From positions 4,064,501 to 4,128,500 of the forward strand of contig NZ_CP022372.1 of assembly GCF_002220095.1 (NCBI RefSeq): 64,000 nucleotides of DNA, in the 5' to 3' direction. The stretch comes from Bosea sp. AS-1. Its GTDB lineage: Bacteria; Pseudomonadota; Alphaproteobacteria; Rhizobiales; Beijerinckiaceae. Of the stretch, positions 63,921 to 64,000 are shown piece by piece (position 1 is the stretch's first letter; each line of letters starts with the position of its first letter). Both the position numbers and the translations under genes were made by a program. The notes beneath the pieces were generated by a model. That model saw only the letters and a list, made by a program, of their open reading frames with translations. It was not told where the DNA came from and ran no database searches.

Positions 63921-64000
63921 CGATCATCTCCCTGGGACCGGTGCCAGCCTGAGAGGCGGCGGCAGTCCGCTTTTACCGTTGCCGCGATGCTAGATCGCCG

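Overview
The window is a dense, GC-rich chromosomal segment from an alphaproteobacterium, most likely a Hyphomicrobiales member of the Bosea/Bradyrhizobium/Methylobacterium type. That placement is inferred from gene content: a UPF0314 membrane protein, an MbfA-type ferritin-CCC1 iron exporter with an Irr-like box, HisZ beside HisG, CIRCE-controlled groESL, several YkuD L,D-transpeptidases and alphaproteobacterial-style dxs and tlyA. No rRNA, tRNA, CRISPR array, insertion sequence, integrase or phage gene is visible. About 56 protein genes fill nearly the whole window. Intergenic gaps are short, and many same-strand neighbours overlap by 1 to 4 bases.

Layout. 1-3.3 kb: the end of an amidase, an M20 carbamoylase-type hydrolase and a MATE exporter. 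3.7-8.3 kb: cell-envelope and stress genes (lipoprotein L,D-transpeptidase, DUF2076 protein, MerR plus carboxymuconolactone-decarboxylase-like pair, MbfA, second L,D-transpeptidase). 8.4-12.5 kb: a polysaccharide flippase-like protein, GNAT, a DMT transporter, and a PaaI thioesterase beside a MarR regulator. 12.6-14.8 kb: groES-groEL with promoter, CIRCE and terminator. 15-18.9 kb: an orphan branched-chain amino acid binding protein, an SbmA/YddA-like ABC transporter and a META-domain protein. 19-22.8 kb: hisS, hisZ, hisG. 22.8-28.5 kb: glycolate oxidase glcD-glcE-UPF0314-glcF with a divergent LysR regulator. 28.5-32.5 kb: SMP-30 lactonase, AbrB-type membrane protein, aminotransferase and mscL.

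32.7-38.2 kb: a 1191-residue transporter-fused hybrid histidine kinase, a thioesterase, a tyrosine phosphatase-like protein and an Lrp regulator. 38.2-47 kb: xseB, then an accessory block (tandem-YcxB-like membrane protein, secreted protein, LysR/NAD(P)H oxidoreductase/pirin, MFS exporter), then dxs and tlyA. 47-55.3 kb: an unknown protein, an SRAP/YedK DNA-repair protein, a gamma-glutamyltransferase, a D-2-hydroxyacid dehydrogenase, an RNA m5U methyltransferase, cysK and a DAACS symporter. 55.6-64 kb: two CorA magnesium channels around an SLC13/RCK transporter, two SDR enzymes, a methyltransferase and an acyl-CoA dehydrogenase.

Most of the window looks like ordinary core chromosome. The less ordinary material is the tandem-YcxB/secreted pair and redox module lying between xseB and dxs, UPF0314 inside the glycolate oxidase operon, the transporter-kinase fusion, a hairpin-rich duplication behind groEL, and several sharp palindromic operators (MerR, MarR, Irr-like, LysR). 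I saw no clear candidate for a wholly new defence or mobile system.
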